Shown piece by piece: positions 6,685-8,962 of a DNA stretch of 8,962 nucleotides. Under the pieces are notes generated by a model, which was not told where the DNA came from, did no database searches, and worked only from the letters and a program-made list of their open reading frames with translations. Origin of the DNA: Spirochaetales bacterium (GTDB lineage Bacteria; Spirochaetota; Spirochaetia; DTKZ01). A program made the translations under genes and the position numbers. The stretch is from NCBI GenBank assembly GCA_031274005.1, contig JAISQU010000110.1, forward strand, positions 1-8,962. Reading direction: 5' to 3'. Position 1 is the stretch's first letter. The number at the start of each line of letters is the position of its first letter.

Positions 6685-8172
6685 ATGATTTTACGCAGAT
6701 TTTTCTCATCAAAAAATGTCTTTATTTTTAATCTGGTTTTTACAGGAATTATTTTGGGCTTTTCCCTCGCGCTTTTATCTTTTTCCTGTTCGACGAAAGT
6801 TCCTTCCGCTGTACCGACAGCTTATGCCCAGGACGCCGACACTGAGGCGATAAGGCATCTTGAAAGCCTTCAAAACTCCTTTCGTTCAATATCGGAGAAG
6901 GTGCGGCCCTCTGTTGTTACAATCAATGTCAGTTCGGTGCGCAAACAGGGCCAGGGCGAAAAAAATCTGCCCTGGTTTTACTACTTCTTTGGCAGGCCCG
7001 ATGAGGGGAACTCTCCGGAGCGGGAGTTCAGGAACAACGGACTTGGTTCGGGCGTTATTCTGAAACGGGATGGTTCTGTCTACTACGTGCTTACCAACAA
7101 TCATGTGGTGGGCAAGGCGGACGAGATAAATATTCACCTTCTTGACGGCAGGCAGTTCAAAACGACCCTTGTCGGCAAGGACGACAGAAAAGATCTGGCG
7201 GTTATTTCTTTTGAATCCGCTGAGGATATTCCCGTTGCCATACTTGGGGATTCCAACTCCCTGCATGTGGGTGACTGGGTTCTGGCCGTGGGCAGTCCCT
7301 TTGGCCTTGAGTCCACGGTTACAGCGGGAATCGTCAGCGCCCTGGGCCGCCGCGGCGGACCGGAGGGCAACATAAGCGATTTTATACAGACCGACGCTTC
7401 TATCAATCAGGGGAACTCCGGCGGCGCCCTTGTGAACCTCGCGGGCGACCTTGTGGGCATCAATACCTGGATTACCTCGCCCACGGGCGGAAGCATAGGC
7501 TTGGGGTTCGCGATTCCCATTAACAACGTAAAAAGAGCGGTTGACGAGCTTATAGTACAGGGCGCCGTCCAGTACGGGTGGCTGGGGGTGAGCATCTCCA
7601 GCCTGAGCTCCGAGATGGCGCCGAATCTGAAACTGCCGGACTCAAGGGGCGCTTTTGTGTATCACGTCTTCAAGGGTTCGCCCGCCGACAAGGGCGGCAT
7701 CCTTCCCGGGGATTTTATAACTGTTCTGGATAATCAAAAAATAGGCTCATCGGATGACCTGGTGCAGAAGATCGCCGACCTTGCAGTGGGATACAAGGCG
7801 AACTTTACCCTGATACGCCAGGGCCGCGAAATAAAAGCATCCGTTACCATTATGGCGCGCGACACGCAGCAAACCATTTCCGAACAAAGCAAAAATCTCT
7901 GGCCGGGCCTTACCGTTATTCCTTTAACAGACGCGATACGCAAAGAGCTTGAGATTTCGACCTCAGACGGCGTCATTATACAATCGGTCGAACCGCGTAC
8001 CCCCGGCGCTCTGGCAGGGCTGCAGAGCGGGGACCTCATCGTCGAAATGAACGGCAAAACGATAGACACGGTTCCGGCTTTTTATGAACAGCTCAACGAC
8101 AAACGTTCCGAAAAGATAGAGTTTGTGTATGAGCGCAAGGGCGTGAAAATGAGTATAGGGGTTTTCCGTTAA
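6685..8172 (+). CDS. htrA: HtrA/DegP-family serine protease with two PDZ domains
   Basis: An envelope protease/chaperone that degrades misfolded exported proteins. The protein has 495 aa. Residues about 11-34 form a hydrophobic segment (VFIFNLVFTGIILGFSLALL) ending at Cys35; a possible signal peptidase I site, AYA-Q, is at 46-49. It is therefore either anchored or secreted. The trypsin-like domain spans about 65-290 with triad His140 (LTNNHVVG), Asp170 (DRKDLAVISF) and Ser245 (GNSGGAL). PDZ1 is about 300-395 (YGWLGVSISSLS, GSPADKGGILPGDFITVLDN) and PDZ2 about 405-495 (IQSVEPRTPGALAGL, SGDLIVEMNGKTI). The two PDZ domains suggest DegP/DegQ class and not single-PDZ DegS. AGGAGG at 6672-6677 supports the ATG. 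It lies 18 bp after map and 10 bp before the phosphoribosyltransferase. The gene sits in an apparently constitutive operon; I see no heat-shock-type promoter of its own. Confidence 0.93.
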   Translation: MILRRFFSSKNVFIFNLVFTGIILGFSLALLSFSCSTKVPSAVPTAYAQDADTEAIRHLESLQNSFRSISEKVRPSVVTINVSSVRKQGQGEKNLPWFYYFFGRPDEGNSPEREFRNNGLGSGVILKRDGSVYYVLTNNHVVGKADEINIHLLDGRQFKTTLVGKDDRKDLAVISFESAEDIPVAILGDSNSLHVGDWVLAVGSPFGLESTVTAGIVSALGRRGGPEGNISDFIQTDASINQGNSGGALVNLAGDLVGINTWITSPTGGSIGLGFAIPINNVKRAVDELIVQGAVQYGWLGVSISSLSSEMAPNLKLPDSRGAFVYHVFKGSPADKGGILPGDFITVLDNQKIGSSDDLVQKIADLAVGYKANFTLIRQGREIKASVTIMARDTQQTISEQSKNLWPGLTVIPLTDAIRKELEISTSDGVIIQSVEPRTPGALAGLQSGDLIVEMNGKTIDTVPAFYEQLNDKRSEKIEFVYERKGVKMSIGVFR

Positions 8173-8182
8173 AGGGGGGCGC

Positions 8183-8791
8183 ATGAAGGAATTCCTGGAC
8201 TTTGATACGGTACGCTCCAACGGGCTGAAACTCGCCCACAGCATTCATACATCGGGTTTTACGCCCGACATTATCTACGTCAGCCTCCGGGGCGGGGCCT
8301 GCTTGGGAAACATCATCTCGGAGTATTTCAAGGTTGTCCGCCGCGGCCAGAGGCCCGTGTTTTACGCCGCAGTGGTGGCCCGTTCCTATTCGGACATACG
8401 GCAGCACGCGCAGGTACGGGTAGACGGCTGGACCTATAACCCCGACCACCTGCGCAGCGGCGACAGGATACTGCTTGTGGACGATATTTTCGATTCAGGC
8501 AATACCATAAATTACCTCGTCGACATTTTTCTTGAAAAAGGCATTCCGCGCGAAGATATAAAAGTGGCCGTGCACGACTACAAGACGCGTCCCGCCGGCG
8601 GGTTTGAACACCCCATACAGCCGGATTTCTACTGCCGTAAACATGTTGTCAAAGACGACGGCGGCGATACCTGGATTCACTACATGAGCCATGAGCTTAT
8701 CGGCCTGCGCGAAGATGAAATCAGGCGGCACTATCTAAAAAACGACCCTGAGCTTGAAAAAGTTTTCCAGCTTTTGGGGAAATATCTGTAG
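8183..8791 (+). CDS. Phosphoribosyltransferase (type I PRTase fold, probably purine salvage)
   Basis: The enzyme transfers a phosphoribosyl group from PRPP to a base. The PRPP-binding loop is clear at residues 96-108 (ILLVDDIFDSGNT, with the two acidic residues Asp100 and Asp101). An upstream Gly-rich element, YVSLRGGACLG near residues 32-42, matches the family's diphosphate-binding loop. The rest is compatible with hypoxanthine/xanthine-guanine type enzymes: a hood-type C-terminus with FYCRKHVVKDDGGDTWIHYMSHEL, where the Trp may stack on the base as in the XGPRT group. Which base is used is not decided by the sequence. The protein has 202 aa, a normal size. AGGGGGG (8173-8179) precedes ATG 8183, 10 bp after the htrA stop, so it is the last gene of the operon. 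No relation in function to the protease is evident. Confidence 0.85.
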   Translation: MKEFLDFDTVRSNGLKLAHSIHTSGFTPDIIYVSLRGGACLGNIISEYFKVVRRGQRPVFYAAVVARSYSDIRQHAQVRVDGWTYNPDHLRSGDRILLVDDIFDSGNTINYLVDIFLEKGIPREDIKVAVHDYKTRPAGGFEHPIQPDFYCRKHVVKDDGGDTWIHYMSHELIGLREDEIRRHYLKNDPELEKVFQLLGKYL

Positions 8792-8864
8792 GGATAACAG
8801 TAAAAAGCGCGACAGGCTCCTATTACCTTGATTAGTCTAAAAACAAAGATAAATAAAAACCACG

Positions 8865-8891
8865 AAGTCGAATAAGTCGAAGAAGTTAGGA
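8865..8891 (+). repeat. Short tandem repeat of a 9-bp unit
   Basis: AAGTCGAAT (8865-8873), AAGTCGAAG (8874-8882), and a degenerate AAGTTAGGA (8883-8891). The first two units match in eight of nine bases. It is too short to define a family; it might be the decayed edge of a longer dispersed repeat, which cannot be shown from this window. Confidence 0.5.
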
Positions 8892-8924
8892 AAAAGAAAG
8901 TAGAATCAGAACTTGTACCGTTGT

Positions 8925-8930
8925 TATAAT
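8925..8930 (+). promoter_or_regulatory. TATAAT -10-like hexamer
   Basis: This is a perfect consensus -10, but the best -35 at suitable distance (TAGAAT at 8901-8906, spacer 18) matches TTGACA poorly. It may drive a gene to the right; chance occurrence is likely in such AT-rich DNA. Confidence 0.3.
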
Positions 8931-8934
8931 TTCT

Positions 8935-8960
8935 TATAGTGTAACGAATTACTATATTTT
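8935..8960 (+). terminator. Weak AT-rich hairpin followed by TTTT
   Basis: TATA (8935-8938) with a GT bulge, then GTAA (8941-8944), pairs with TTAC-TATA (8949-8956) around a CGAA loop, followed by TTTT at 8957-8960. The stem has only 8 weak pairs, so it may be a poor terminator for the operon or just AT-rich noise. It lies 144 bases after the last stop. Confidence 0.25.
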
Positions 8961-8962
8961 CT

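Larger units (their letters stand above)
8792..8962. other. AT-rich non-coding tail with repeat, -10-like hexamer and weak hairpin
   Basis: After the PRTase stop the base composition changes sharply to A-rich sequence with no plausible gene or open frame in view. I see no strong GC-rich terminator just after the stop. The stretch holds the tandem repeat at 8865-8891, a TATAAT at 8925-8930 and a hairpin at 8935-8956; the next gene, if any, is beyond the right edge. Confidence 0.7.

Overview
The window looks like chromosomal DNA from a spirochaete, most likely a Treponema or close relative. The reasons are a bacterial V/A-type ATPase operon (subunits B then D), a SurA-like periplasmic prolyl isomerase directly upstream of nusB (I recall a similar pairing around the T. 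pallidum basic membrane protein Tpn39b, but could not check it), and map next to a two-PDZ HtrA protease. The sequence is of moderately high GC. All genes are on the + strand and packed tightly. I see no rRNA, tRNA, CRISPR array, insertion sequence, integrase or prophage gene.

Region 1 (about 1-1903) is the 3' end of a V/A-type ATPase operon. It holds the C-terminal part of subunit B (cut by the left edge), complete subunit D with a GTG start, and a UspA-like gene whose start overlaps the D stop as ATGA. The membrane subunits I and K are not downstream of D, so they must lie upstream or elsewhere.

Region 2 (1904-1998) is the only sizeable gap between genes before the right end. It carries a strong sigma70-like promoter, TTGACA-N18-TATTAT. 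The expected transcript start is only a few bases from the TTG start codon of the next gene, so that mRNA may be leaderless.

Region 3 (1999-8791) reads as one transcription unit of seven genes, with gaps of 2 to 18 bp or a short overlap: a J-domain protein, a secreted parvulin/SurA-like isomerase, NusB, a membrane-anchored TPR protein, methionine aminopeptidase, an HtrA/Deg protease with two PDZ domains, and a phosphoribosyltransferase. Most of these act in protein maturation, folding or quality control, much of it at the envelope. NusB (transcription antitermination) and the phosphoribosyltransferase (probably purine salvage) do not fit that theme.

Region 4 (8792-8962) is AT-rich and non-coding. 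It has a short 9-bp tandem repeat, a perfect TATAAT hexamer with a poor -35, and a weak AT-rich hairpin followed by TTTT at the right edge.

Overall this is mostly an ordinary housekeeping region. I do not see a clear undescribed system. The points most worth a second look are the possible leaderless TTG-start transcript, the Usp gene fused into the V-ATPase operon with an altered nucleotide-binding motif, and the seven-gene protein-maturation operon with an uncharacterised J protein and TPR protein.
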